From Seohaeicola saemankumensis (GTDB taxonomy: Bacteria; Pseudomonadota; Alphaproteobacteria; Rhodobacterales; Rhodobacteraceae): 64,000 bases of DNA. Shown piece after piece: positions 34,980 to 43,570 of this stretch (its first letter is position 1; each line of letters opens with the position of its first letter). The notes beneath the pieces are model-generated. The model was not told the DNA's origin. It did not search any database and saw only the letters and a list, made by a program, of their open reading frames with translations. The DNA lies in assembly GCF_021021435.1 (NCBI RefSeq), contig NZ_JAINWI010000011.1:1-64000 (forward strand), given 5' to 3'. Position numbers and translations under genes: made by a program.

Positions 34980-35105
34980 CCGGAGACTAAACGCAGGAAG
35001 CGCCAGCCTGTCTTTCCGACCTGAGGTTGTCAAATCCAAAGCGCGGCAATGTTGCGCTTTAGCAAAGCGCCCAATTTGTATTCACTTCGCGGATACGCTG
35101 CGGAA

Positions 35106-35117
35106 ATTGTATACAAT
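35106..35117. promoter_or_regulatory. perfect palindrome upstream of the TRAP operon
   Basis: ATTGTATACAAT is a perfect 12-bp palindrome, 151 bases before the TRAP binding-protein start. TTGTATACAA-like sequences are typical operators of FCD-type GntR regulators. A near-identical site lies upstream of the GntR gene at 41371-41382. Confidence 0.55.
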
Positions 35118-35267
35118 ACTGATTTCAGGCCGGGGGAATCCGCGCGCGGCCTCTGCCCCTGCCGGGAAACCTGCCCTAGCTGTCGTATCACGGAGGAGAC
35201 GCACCATACCCAATCCGCACCCCGATGTGCGGAGGATCAACAAAAACTCAGACTGAGAGGTCACACT

Positions 35268-36356
35268 ATGGAACGTCGCAGATTTCTGACAGCCACCGCC
35301 GCTGCTGCCGTCGCAGTCCCGCTGGCCGCCCCGCGCGTGGCGCAGGCGCAAGATACATTCAACTGGCGGATGACCAATTCCTATGGTCCCGGTTCGCCCT
35401 TCTACACAGTCGGACCGGGCAGCCCCACGGATATCATCGAGAAAATCGCCACCATGTCCGGCGGCCGCCTGACGATCCAGCACTTCGCGGCAGGTGAGTT
35501 GATCCCCGCATTGGAGGGCTTCGACGCCGTCCAGCAGGGCGTGATCGAGATGAACGCCTCCAACAGCTATTTCTGGTCGGGCACAACCTTTGCCGCGCAG
35601 TATTTCACCACCGTCCCCTTCGGGATGAGCTTTGCCGGACATATGGCATGGCTTTATCACGGCGGTGGGCTGGAGCTTTGGCACAAGGTCTATGAGCCTT
35701 TCGGTCTGGTGGCCTTCCCGATGAACAACACGGGCGTGCAGATGACAGGTTGGTTCCGCGAACCGATTGAGGATATCAGCCAACTTCAGGGCCTGCGGAT
35801 GCGAATTCCCGGTCTGGCAGGGCAGGTTTATGCCAGCCTTGGCGTCGATGCCCGTGTATTGCCGGGCGGCGAGATTTTCCCCGCACTGGAGCGTGGCGTG
35901 ATCGACGCGGCCGAATTCGTCGGCCCCTATCAGGACCGCCGGTTGGGTTTGCAAAATGCCGCCAAGTTCTATCACACGACCGGCTGGCACGAACCATCGA
36001 CCACGGGCGAGTTGCTGATCTCCAAGGCCGCATGGGATGCGCTGCCCGCCGATCTGCAACAAATCGTCAAAACCGCCTGCATGGCCGCCTGCCTTGAAAG
36101 CATGACATGGTCCGAGGCGAACAACGGCGAGGCACTGTCGGATCTGGTAGACAATTTCGGGGTGACCGCCGCTGTCCTGCCCGAAGCCGTGGTCGAGGCG
36201 CTGCGCACCGCCACAGCCGACACGCTGGCCACCCGCGCCGACGCAGACCCGCTGGTGAAGGAAGTCCATGACAGCTACATGTCGTTCAAGGCAAACCACG
36301 ACCGCTGGGCGGGTGTCAGCGAAGGACCGTGGCACAAGTCCATCCTCAAGGTCTGA
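35268..36356 (+). CDS. TRAP transporter substrate-binding protein
   Basis: A 362-residue periplasmic protein. The ATG at 35268 has GAGAGG upstream and opens with a Tat-type signal (E-R-R-R-F-L-T-A, then A-A-P-R-V-A-Q-A); the frame extends to 35049 but that part is not protein-like. The G-R-L-x-I and F-x-x-Q-Y-F blocks and the M-R-I-P-G-L-A-G segment near 180-188 match the DctP family, closest to the TakP-like 2-oxo-acid or mannitol/chloroaromatic branch. The Tat signal is usual for that group. First gene of the P-Q-M operon. Confidence 0.88.
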   Translation: MERRRFLTATAAAAVAVPLAAPRVAQAQDTFNWRMTNSYGPGSPFYTVGPGSPTDIIEKIATMSGGRLTIQHFAAGELIPALEGFDAVQQGVIEMNASNSYFWSGTTFAAQYFTTVPFGMSFAGHMAWLYHGGGLELWHKVYEPFGLVAFPMNNTGVQMTGWFREPIEDISQLQGLRMRIPGLAGQVYASLGVDARVLPGGEIFPALERGVIDAAEFVGPYQDRRLGLQNAAKFYHTTGWHEPSTTGELLISKAAWDALPADLQQIVKTACMAACLESMTWSEANNGEALSDLVDNFGVTAAVLPEAVVEALRTATADTLATRADADPLVKEVHDSYMSFKANHDRWAGVSEGPWHKSILKV

Positions 36357-36358
36357 TC

Positions 36359-36889
36359 ATGCAAGCCCTGTCACGCTTTGTGAACGGGATCGAGGGCGCG
36401 GTCCGGTTATTTGGCTGGATCGCGGCCTGGACCTGCGTGGCGCTGGTGCTGATGGTGGCGGGTGACGTGTTCATCCGCTACTTTCTGCGGACCGGCGCGG
36501 TCTGGTTGCAGGAATTGCAATGGCACCTGATTTCGCCCATCGCCCTTTTCGGCATGTCCTATGCGCTTTACTGCGGCGAACAGGTGCGCGTCGATGTCCT
36601 GTTCGAACGCTTCCCGCCATGGCTATGCCGCGCGATCGAGGTCGTCGGCGGTTTGGCCCTGATGGTCTTTGCCATCTATGCGGTCTGGCTGTCGCTTCCG
36701 TGGGTGCAGCAATCATGGTTGCGCGCTGAATCCTCGCCCAACCCCGGTGGTTTACCCTTTCGCTGGGCGCTCAAGGGGCTGATCCCGCTTGGGTTCGCGC
36801 TGCTGGCATTGCAGGGTCTGGCCCACGCGCTGCGCCACGGTTTCGGCCTAACCAATCCGGCGAACGCGCCCGGACATTCGGGACACTGA
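36359..36889 (+). CDS. TRAP transporter small permease (DctQ type)
   Basis: A 176-residue inner-membrane protein with four membrane segments (about 15-40, 55-72, 90-110, 130-150), the normal size and topology of DctQ. It starts 2 bases after the stop of the binding protein gene. Conserved V-W-L-Q-E-L-Q-W-H-L lies near residue 48-57. Works with the large permease in Na+-driven uptake. Confidence 0.87.
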   Translation: MQALSRFVNGIEGAVRLFGWIAAWTCVALVLMVAGDVFIRYFLRTGAVWLQELQWHLISPIALFGMSYALYCGEQVRVDVLFERFPPWLCRAIEVVGGLALMVFAIYAVWLSLPWVQQSWLRAESSPNPGGLPFRWALKGLIPLGFALLALQGLAHALRHGFGLTNPANAPGHSGH

Positions 36890-36908
36890 ACTTCAAGGAA
36901 TAACACCA

Positions 36909-38234
36909 ATGTCTCCGACAGAACTTCTGGCGATCGGCATGATCGCCGCCTTTTTTGTACTGCTGATCGTCGGCATCCCGGTGGGCATCGCGATTGCCAC
37001 TTCGGGGCTGGTCTTCGGCTATCTGGGCTTTGGTCCGATGCTGTTCAACCTGCTGCCGGCGCGGATCTACGGCGTGGTCACAAACTATACCTTCATGGCA
37101 ATCCCCTTGTTCGTGTTCATGGGGGTGATGCTCGAAAAATCACGACTGGCAGAGGAGTTGATCGACATCATCGGCCATGTCTTCGGCAAGGTCGCGGGAG
37201 GCATGGGAGTGGCAATCATTCTTGTCGGTGTGCTGCTGGGGGCTGCGACCGGTATCGTCGGGGCCACGATTGTGACGCTCGGCCTTTTGACGCTGCCGAC
37301 GCTTCTGCGCCGTGGCTATCCCAAGTCGCTGGCGACAGGCATGATCTGCGCCAGTGGCACGCTGGGTCAGATCATACCGCCCTCGCTGGTTCTGATCCTG
37401 CTGGCGGAAATCCTAGGCGAGTCCGTGGGCACAATGTTTGCTGCCGCGATGATCCCCGGCCTGACGCTGGCTGCTGTGTATATCGTGGCGATCCTTGTGC
37501 TGGCCGCATGGAATCCCGCCCTGATGCCGCCCATCCCCAAAGAAGAACGCGACGCGATGAGCGGCTTGATGCTGGCGAAAAAGGTGGTGCTGGTTGTCGG
37601 CCCGCCCATCGGTCTGGTGATCGCGGTTCTTGGCTCTATCATCGGGGGACTTGCCGCACCGACAGAAGCCGCCTCGATGGGCGCTATAGGCGCGCTGGTC
37701 TTTGTCGCGCTGTCGGGCCGCCTGACCTTCGATCTGCTGAAACAGGTCGCGCGATCAACCCTTCTGATATCCTCGATGGTGTTTTTCATCCTGATCTGCG
37801 CGCAGGTCTTCGGCCTGTCCTTCCGTGGCTTGGGCGGCGAGCATCTTGTCGGACGCATGTTCGAATGGGTGCCGGGCGGGGTGAACGGCGCGCTGTTGTT
37901 CATGTTGCTGCTGGTTTTCGTGCTCGGCTTCTTTTTGGAATGGATCGAGATCACCTATATCGCCCTGCCGCTGTTCCTGCCCTTCTTTATTGCGAATGGC
38001 GTCGATCTGGTCTGGCTTGGCATCCTGATCTGTCTGAACTTGCAAACCTCGTTTCTGACACCGCCTTTCGGCTGGTCGCTGTTTTTCCTCAAAGGTGTCG
38101 CCCCGCCGGAAGTCAGTACTCTGGACATTTACAAAGGAGCAATGCCATTCATCGGTCTGCAAGCTTTGGCGCTGGCACTGGTTTTTATCTTCCCCGGGTT
38201 GGCTCTCTGGCTGCCCCAAGCGATCGGGTGGTGA
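36909..38234 (+). CDS. TRAP transporter large permease (DctM type)
   Basis: A 441-residue protein with about 12 hydrophobic segments, usual for DctM. A G-x-x-L-G-A-A-T-G-I-V-G-A-T stretch near 110-123 and A-P-T-E-A-A-S-M-G-A near 250-259 are characteristic of the ion-transport superfamily core. It lies 19 bases after DctQ, and the gamma-glutamyltransferase gene starts 1 base after its stop, so they form one operon. Confidence 0.9.
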   Translation: MSPTELLAIGMIAAFFVLLIVGIPVGIAIATSGLVFGYLGFGPMLFNLLPARIYGVVTNYTFMAIPLFVFMGVMLEKSRLAEELIDIIGHVFGKVAGGMGVAIILVGVLLGAATGIVGATIVTLGLLTLPTLLRRGYPKSLATGMICASGTLGQIIPPSLVLILLAEILGESVGTMFAAAMIPGLTLAAVYIVAILVLAAWNPALMPPIPKEERDAMSGLMLAKKVVLVVGPPIGLVIAVLGSIIGGLAAPTEAASMGAIGALVFVALSGRLTFDLLKQVARSTLLISSMVFFILICAQVFGLSFRGLGGEHLVGRMFEWVPGGVNGALLFMLLLVFVLGFFLEWIEITYIALPLFLPFFIANGVDLVWLGILICLNLQTSFLTPPFGWSLFFLKGVAPPEVSTLDIYKGAMPFIGLQALALALVFIFPGLALWLPQAIGW

Positions 38235-38235
38235 T

Positions 38236-39822
38236 ATGCTGACATCTTCGATGGGCTACAAAGGCGCATTTTCCGCGCCGCATCGTGCCGCAGCCTTGGC
38301 CGGACGCGACATTCTGGAAGCAGGCGGCACCGCAATCGAAGCGATGGTCGCCGCGGCCGCAGCGGTCGCCGTGGCCTATCCGCATATGAACGGTATCGGC
38401 GGCGATGGCTTCTGGGTCATCCACCGCCCGGGCGAAGCGCCGGTCGGTATCTCTGGCTGTGGTCGTGCGGCGGGCCTTGCCACGCCGCAATGGTATACCG
38501 AACGCGGCGTCACAGGCGTGTTGCCCGCCCGTGGTCCGCTGGCCGCATTGACCGTGCCGGGCACAATCGACGGATGGGCCAAGGCTTTGGCCTTGGTGCC
38601 AAAGGATCGCCGCATGCCGCTGTCGGACCTGCTCGCTCCTGCGATTGCCCTGGCCCATGACGGAATCGCCGTCACCGCCAACCAATCGCTGACAACGGCG
38701 GCCAAGCTGGACACGCTCAAAGGTGTGCCAGGCTTTGATGCGGCTTTCCTTGTGGATGGCGCGCCGCCCGCGCCCGGCCACCTTCTGCGCCAGACGGCGC
38801 TTGGCAATACGCTGGCGCGGCTGGCCGAGGTCGGGCTGGACGACTATTACAGGGGCGATATCGCCACCACCCATGCCGCCTTTCTAGAAGATACAGGCAG
38901 CCCCTTGCGGCTGACCGATTTCCACCTCTTCGCTGCCGATCAGGTCACACCGCTGACCGTGACCACCAGCGCGGGGCAGCTTTACAACATGATTGCCCCC
39001 ACCCAGGGCGTGTCATCCCTGATGATCCTTGCCCTGTTTGACCGTCTGCGCGCAACCAAAGCCGAGGGGTTCGAGCATCTTCACGGGCTGATCGAGGCCA
39101 CGAAGCAAGCCTTTATCCAACGCAATGCCGAATTGGGCGATCCAGACACGATGCCCAGCCCTGCGCAGGACTGGCTGAATCCCGGACATCTGGACGCGCT
39201 GGCGGCCAATATCGACATGACCCGCGCCCTGCCTTGGCCGCATGAGGCCAAGCCCGGAGACACGATCTGGATGGGCGCAGCCGACCGCGACGGCATGGTC
39301 GTCAGCTTCATCCAGTCGGTGTTCTGGGAATTCGGATCGGGCCTGACCTGCAGGGATACGGGCGTGTTCTTCCAGAACCGTGGCGCGGGTTTCGCGCTCG
39401 CCGACGGGCCGAACCAGCTTGGCCCCTACCGCCGCCCGTTCCACACGCTGAACCCCGCGCTGGCGCAACTGGACGATGGCCGCGTCATGGCCTATGGCAC
39501 GATGGGCGGCGAAGGCCAGCCCCAGACGCAAGCGGCTGTTTTCACCCGCCACGTGATCTATGGACAAGACCTGCAAGCCGCTGTCACCGCACCGCGCTGG
39601 CTGCTGGGTAAAACTTGGGGCGAGACAACGACGACGCTCAAACTGGAAGACCGTTTCGATCCGGCGCTGGTCAGCGCCCTGAAGGACGCGGGTCACGAGG
39701 TCGAGATGATCGCGCCCTTTTCGGATACCGCAGGCCATGCAGGGGCGGTTGTGCTCCACCCGCAGGGCCTGATAGAGGCGGCATCCGATCCGCGTGCCGA
39801 CGGGGCCGCGCTGGCCTTCTGA
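38236..39822 (+). CDS. gamma-glutamyltransferase family protein
   Basis: A 528-residue N-terminal-nucleophile hydrolase. The ATG at 38236 is one base after the TRAP permease stop; a longer frame would overlap that gene. S-A-P-H-R-A-A-A-L-A-G near the start and N-G-I-G-G-D-G-F-W are family blocks. The Thr in P-G-D-T-I-W-M-G-A-A-D near 350 is where autocleavage would occur, although the usual T-x-H is replaced by T-I-W. No signal peptide is seen, unlike classical periplasmic GGT. Members linked to transporters may cut gamma-glutamyl or other amide bonds of the imported substrate. Confidence 0.82.
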   Translation: MLTSSMGYKGAFSAPHRAAALAGRDILEAGGTAIEAMVAAAAAVAVAYPHMNGIGGDGFWVIHRPGEAPVGISGCGRAAGLATPQWYTERGVTGVLPARGPLAALTVPGTIDGWAKALALVPKDRRMPLSDLLAPAIALAHDGIAVTANQSLTTAAKLDTLKGVPGFDAAFLVDGAPPAPGHLLRQTALGNTLARLAEVGLDDYYRGDIATTHAAFLEDTGSPLRLTDFHLFAADQVTPLTVTTSAGQLYNMIAPTQGVSSLMILALFDRLRATKAEGFEHLHGLIEATKQAFIQRNAELGDPDTMPSPAQDWLNPGHLDALAANIDMTRALPWPHEAKPGDTIWMGAADRDGMVVSFIQSVFWEFGSGLTCRDTGVFFQNRGAGFALADGPNQLGPYRRPFHTLNPALAQLDDGRVMAYGTMGGEGQPQTQAAVFTRHVIYGQDLQAAVTAPRWLLGKTWGETTTTLKLEDRFDPALVSALKDAGHEVEMIAPFSDTAGHAGAVVLHPQGLIEAASDPRADGAALAF

Positions 39823-39858
39823 TCTACAAGAATACTCACCAACCGATCGGATACTCCA

Positions 39859-40686
39859 TTGGAACTGCTAAGCTATACCGAGATCGCCCTGCTTGTCGGC
39901 GGCGTGATGATTGCCGCCGCCTTTGCGGGAATCCTTGCGGGTCTTCTGGGTGTGGGCGGCGGCATCGTGATCGTGCCGGTGCTGTTCTGGGTCTTCACTT
40001 TCATCCAGTTCGATCCCGCACTTGCCATGCCTCTGGCCGTGGCCACGTCACTTGCCACGATCATCGCAACGGCGCTGTCCTCGGCGCGCGCGCATCACAA
40101 ACGCGGCGCGGTGGATATGTTGCTGGTCAAGCGCTGGGGGCCTTGGATGGCCGCTGGTGCCTTGCTGGGCGGTGCCGTGGCGGGGCTGGTCGACGGGACC
40201 GCGCTGCTTCTGGTATTCGGCATTGTCGGCCTGGCGGTGTCGGTGAACCTTGCCCGCCCCAAGACGCTGGTGCTGTCGGATGATCTGCCGCGGGGCAAGG
40301 CCGCACAGCCTGCGCTGGCGGGACTTATCGGCACGGTATCCGCCATGATGGGCATTGGCGGGGGCACACTGGGTGTGCCGGTCCTGACCGCCTGTTCGGT
40401 GCCGGTGCACCGCGCCGTGGGCACGGCTGCCGCATTCGGGCTGATTATCGCTGTGCCTGCAGTGATCGCCCTGATCATCGCGGGACTGGGCGTCGAGGGC
40501 CGGCCGCCCCTGTCGCTGGGCTATGTCAATCTGGTGGCCGCCGCGCTGATCCTGCCGATTTCCACCACGCTGGCCCCGCGCGGCGCGCAACTGGCGCATG
40601 CGCTCGATGCCAAATGGGTAAAACGCGCTTTTGCTGTCTTTCTGGCGATCACCTCGCTCAGGATGCTTTGGACCGCGCTGGCATAG
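39859..40686 (+). CDS. TauE/SafE family sulfite exporter-like protein
   Basis: A 275-residue membrane protein with eight hydrophobic segments and the repeated G-x-x-x-G-L-L-G-V-G-G-G motif near residues 30-42 and A-M-M-G-I-G-G-G near 155-162, which mark the family. The TTG start at 39859 is weakly supported; no good ribosome site is seen, and coupling to the upstream gene (36 bases away) may help. Members export sulfite, sulfoacetate or other small organic anions. Probably in the TRAP operon. Confidence 0.82.
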   Translation: MELLSYTEIALLVGGVMIAAAFAGILAGLLGVGGGIVIVPVLFWVFTFIQFDPALAMPLAVATSLATIIATALSSARAHHKRGAVDMLLVKRWGPWMAAGALLGGAVAGLVDGTALLLVFGIVGLAVSVNLARPKTLVLSDDLPRGKAAQPALAGLIGTVSAMMGIGGGTLGVPVLTACSVPVHRAVGTAAAFGLIIAVPAVIALIIAGLGVEGRPPLSLGYVNLVAAALILPISTTLAPRGAQLAHALDAKWVKRAFAVFLAITSLRMLWTALA

Positions 40687-41356
40687 TATCGCCCCTGTTG
40701 CGGGCCCATTTCTCCAGCATCGCCTGCGCCGCACTCAGCAGATGGCGGCGCAGCGCCTTTTCCGCCGACTGCCCGTCGCGTTCGATGATCGCCTCGACGA
40801 TCTGCGCGTGTTCGGCAGTAGACCGCGCGATCCGGTCCCGGTCGGCCAGTTGCGAGCGTCGGAAAGGCGACAGCTTGAGGCGCATGGTTTCTGCCATTTC
40901 GGCAAAATCCTCGTTATGGCTACCGGTATAGATCAACTGGTGAAAGCGGGTATTGGCCGCTTCATAGGCCTCGGAATTGCCCACAAGCGCCATGCTCGCC
41001 ATCGCCTCATGCTGGCTGAGCAGATCCGCACGTTCCTCCATCGTCATGCGCTGCGCGGCAAAGCGGCCGCATAGCGCCTCGATCTCGCCCATCGCCTCGA
41101 ACAACTGGTCGATCCGTTCGGGCGAGATATCCGCCACAATCACCCCCTTATAGGGCAGGCGCACCGCCAGCGCGCGCGACACCACCATCTGCAACGCCTC
41201 GCGCACCGGCGTGCGCGACACGCCGAAGCGCCGCGCCAGCGCCACCTCGTCCAGACGGCTGCCCGATGCAAGATCACCCAACAGGATCTCGGCCTCGAGC
41301 GCAGTCGCGATCGACTGGCTGCGGACCTGTCGCGGGGTGCTGGGGTTGTCGGTCAT
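40658..41356 (-). CDS. GntR family regulator with FCD domain
   Basis: A 232-residue regulator. The winged helix is at about 10-75, with L-A-R-R-F-G-V-S-R-T-P-V-R-E-A-L, followed by an FCD domain with the metal-binding H residues near 145 and 195. The ATG at 41356 has GAGGA upstream. The last 29 bases overlap the 3' end of the TauE/SafE gene. Its promoter carries TTTGTACACAAA, matching the site upstream of the TRAP operon, so it likely represses both. Confidence 0.87.
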   Translation of the reverse strand: MTDNPSTPRQVRSQSIATALEAEILLGDLASGSRLDEVALARRFGVSRTPVREALQMVVSRALAVRLPYKGVIVADISPERIDQLFEAMGEIEALCGRFAAQRMTMEERADLLSQHEAMASMALVGNSEAYEAANTRFHQLIYTGSHNEDFAEMAETMRLKLSPFRRSQLADRDRIARSTAEHAQIVEAIIERDGQSAEKALRRHLLSAAQAMLEKWARNRGDTMPARSKAS

Positions 41357-41370
41357 AAGTCCTCGCTGTC

Positions 41371-41382
41371 TTTGTACACAAA
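41371..41382. promoter_or_regulatory. GntR autoregulatory palindrome
   Basis: TTTGTACACAAA at 41371-41382 lies 15 bases upstream of the GntR start and is a palindrome except for the two central bases. It shares TTGTAYACAA with 35106-35117. An operator this close to the start codon would block RNA polymerase, in line with autorepression. Confidence 0.5.
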
Positions 41383-41532
41383 GTAACGCAAATCCTGTGC
41401 TTTCGCATACAGAAAACCGATGCCGTCGCCGGAAATCCGCTTGTCGGCAAAAGCCTGCGCCAATACCTTGACCATCGGTGCCGGATGCCTTCGCGCTTGC
41501 CTTGCCGCATGGCGCAGCGGATAAGCGGGCGC

Positions 41533-42663
41533 ATGGAGAAAAACACCCCTTTTGAGATATTTCTTGCCGTCCCTCCGGGGCTGGAGCCCGCATTGCTGGC
41601 CGAGGTCAGCGCCGCAGGCTTTGTCAGCCCTGCCATCACCCATGGCGGTGTCACTCTGCAGGGCGGATGGGCCGATGTCTGGCGCGCCAATCTGTGTCTG
41701 CGCGGTGCGACCCGCGTGCTGGCCCGGATCGGCGGTTTCCGCGCCATGCATCTGGCACAACTGGATAAGCGGGCGCGCAAGTTCGACTGGGCTTCGGTGT
41801 TGCGCGCCGATGTGCCCGTCAGGGTCGAAGTCACGTGCAGAACCTCCAAGATCTATCACGCGGGGGCGGCGAAACAGCGGATCGAGACCGCTTTACGCGA
41901 AACGCTTGGGGTCGAAATACTGACCGGCCCAGCGGTCGAGGACGCACCCGAATTGCGCCTGAAAGCGCGGATCGAGGATGATCTGTGCACCTTCTCCATC
42001 GACACGACCGGCGCATCGCTGCACAAGCGCGGACATAAACAGGCGATGGCCAAGGCCCCCTTGCGCGAAACGCTGGCCGCACTTTTCCTGCAGCAATGCG
42101 GCTATAACGGAACCGAGCCTGTGCTTGACCCAATGTGCGGTTCGGGCACTTTCGTGATCGAGGCCGCCGAAACCGCCCTTGGCCTGATGCCGGGCCGGTC
42201 GCGGCATTTCGCCTTCGAGGATCTGGCCAGTTTCGACGCAGGTGCATGGGCACAGATGCGCGCGCCCGCAGCAACAGAAACAACTTTGCGGTTCTACGGC
42301 TCGGACCGCGACGCAGGTGCGATCCGCAGCGCCACGGCCAATGCGGAACGGGCGGGCGTGGCGCAGATTGCCAGCTTCAAGACCCATGCGATCAGCGATC
42401 TTGTCCGCCCCGAAGGTCCGCCGGGACTGGTCATGGTTAACCCGCCTTACGGCGCGCGCATCGGCGAGCGCAAATTGCTCTTCGCGCTTTACGGTGCCTT
42501 GGGCAAAACACTGGCCGAGCGGTTTCGCGGCTGGCGTGTAGGTATCGTGACCAGCGACCCCTCCCTTGCCAAAGCCACCGGCCTGCCTTTTCTACCCCCA
42601 ACCCCGCCGGTGTCGAATGGCGGGCTGAAAGTCACGCTTTACCGCACCGATGCTTTGCGCTGA
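41533..42663 (+). CDS. THUMP-domain RNA methyltransferase (RlmL-N-like)
   Basis: A 376-residue class I SAM methyltransferase. A THUMP domain fills about residues 5-150, and the catalytic part has D-P-M-C-G-S-G-T-F near 195-203 (SAM loop) and N-P-P-Y-G-A-R-I near 300-307. N-P-P-Y indicates N6- or N2-type base methylation. The family includes the 23S rRNA m2G2445 enzyme, but the exact target is unknown. Chosen start is 41533; upstream codons at 41485 overlap the GntR region. Next gene begins 31 bases later. Confidence 0.87.
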   Translation: MEKNTPFEIFLAVPPGLEPALLAEVSAAGFVSPAITHGGVTLQGGWADVWRANLCLRGATRVLARIGGFRAMHLAQLDKRARKFDWASVLRADVPVRVEVTCRTSKIYHAGAAKQRIETALRETLGVEILTGPAVEDAPELRLKARIEDDLCTFSIDTTGASLHKRGHKQAMAKAPLRETLAALFLQQCGYNGTEPVLDPMCGSGTFVIEAAETALGLMPGRSRHFAFEDLASFDAGAWAQMRAPAATETTLRFYGSDRDAGAIRSATANAERAGVAQIASFKTHAISDLVRPEGPPGLVMVNPPYGARIGERKLLFALYGALGKTLAERFRGWRVGIVTSDPSLAKATGLPFLPPTPPVSNGGLKVTLYRTDALR

Positions 42664-42694
42664 TAGTGAACCTGCCCCCAACAGGAACCGCCCG

Positions 42695-43492
42695 ATGCCC
42701 CATCCGCTTGTGACCCCCAAAGACATCGCCGATTACCAGCGCGATGGCGTTGTCCTGATCAAGGGTCTATTCAAGGATCATGTCGACACGCTTGCCGCAG
42801 GGATCGAGCGCAATATGACCGATCCCGGCCCTTACGGTGCCGAGAACCTGAAAGCAGGCGAGGGCGGGCGCTTTTTCGACGACTATTGCAACTGGCAGCG
42901 CATCCCCGAATTCGAATCCGTGATCCGCGATTCTCCTGCTGCCGAGGTCGCCGCCGATCTGATGGGATCACAAAGCGTGCAGCTCTTCCACGACCACATT
43001 CTGGTCAAGGAGCCGGGGACATCCAAGCCGACGCCTTGGCATCAGGACGGACCCTATTACTTCGTCGAGGGTCGCCAGACCGTCAGCTTCTGGTCCCCGC
43101 TTGATCCGGTGCAGGCCGCCAGTCTGCGTTGTGTCGCAGGCTCGCATCTATGGTCACGCCCCGTTCTGCCGACCCGCTGGCTGTCCGAGGAGAATTTCTA
43201 TCCCGATGCCGACACCTATATGCCTGTCCCCGATCCTGACGCGGAAGGGATGGAGGTGCGCGAATGGCATATGGAACCGGGTGATGCGGTCGCATTCCAT
43301 TACAGCACCTTGCACGGCGCACGCGGAAACGAAACCACCCAGCGCCGCCGCGCATTCTCGCTCCGGCTGGTGGGCGATGATGCGCGCTATGTCAAAAGGC
43401 CGGGCCGCACCTCGCCACCTTTTCCAGGGCATGAGATGCAGCCGGGGCAAAAACTGCGCGAGGACTGGTTTCCGGTGCTCTATACCCGCTAG
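42695..43492 (+). CDS. phytanoyl-CoA dioxygenase family protein
   Basis: A 265-residue Fe(II)/2-oxoglutarate oxygenase of the PhyH family. The facial triad is visible as W-H-Q-D-G-P-Y-Y (His and Asp) near residues 112-119 and the distal His in S-T-L-H-G-A near 205, with R-R-R-A-F-S-L-R binding 2-oxoglutarate. The ATG at 42695 has AGGAA upstream. Substrate unknown; PhyH proteins hydroxylate acyl chains, ectoine or phosphonates, among others. Confidence 0.85.
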   Translation: MPHPLVTPKDIADYQRDGVVLIKGLFKDHVDTLAAGIERNMTDPGPYGAENLKAGEGGRFFDDYCNWQRIPEFESVIRDSPAAEVAADLMGSQSVQLFHDHILVKEPGTSKPTPWHQDGPYYFVEGRQTVSFWSPLDPVQAASLRCVAGSHLWSRPVLPTRWLSEENFYPDADTYMPVPDPDAEGMEVREWHMEPGDAVAFHYSTLHGARGNETTQRRRAFSLRLVGDDARYVKRPGRTSPPFPGHEMQPGQKLREDWFPVLYTR

Positions 43493-43570
43493 GTCTTTCC
43501 CCTGCGGCAAGGCTTCCCTGCGTGACGGACGAGGTCTAGGTTGGTAGCTTCAACATAGCGAAAGCCCCAG

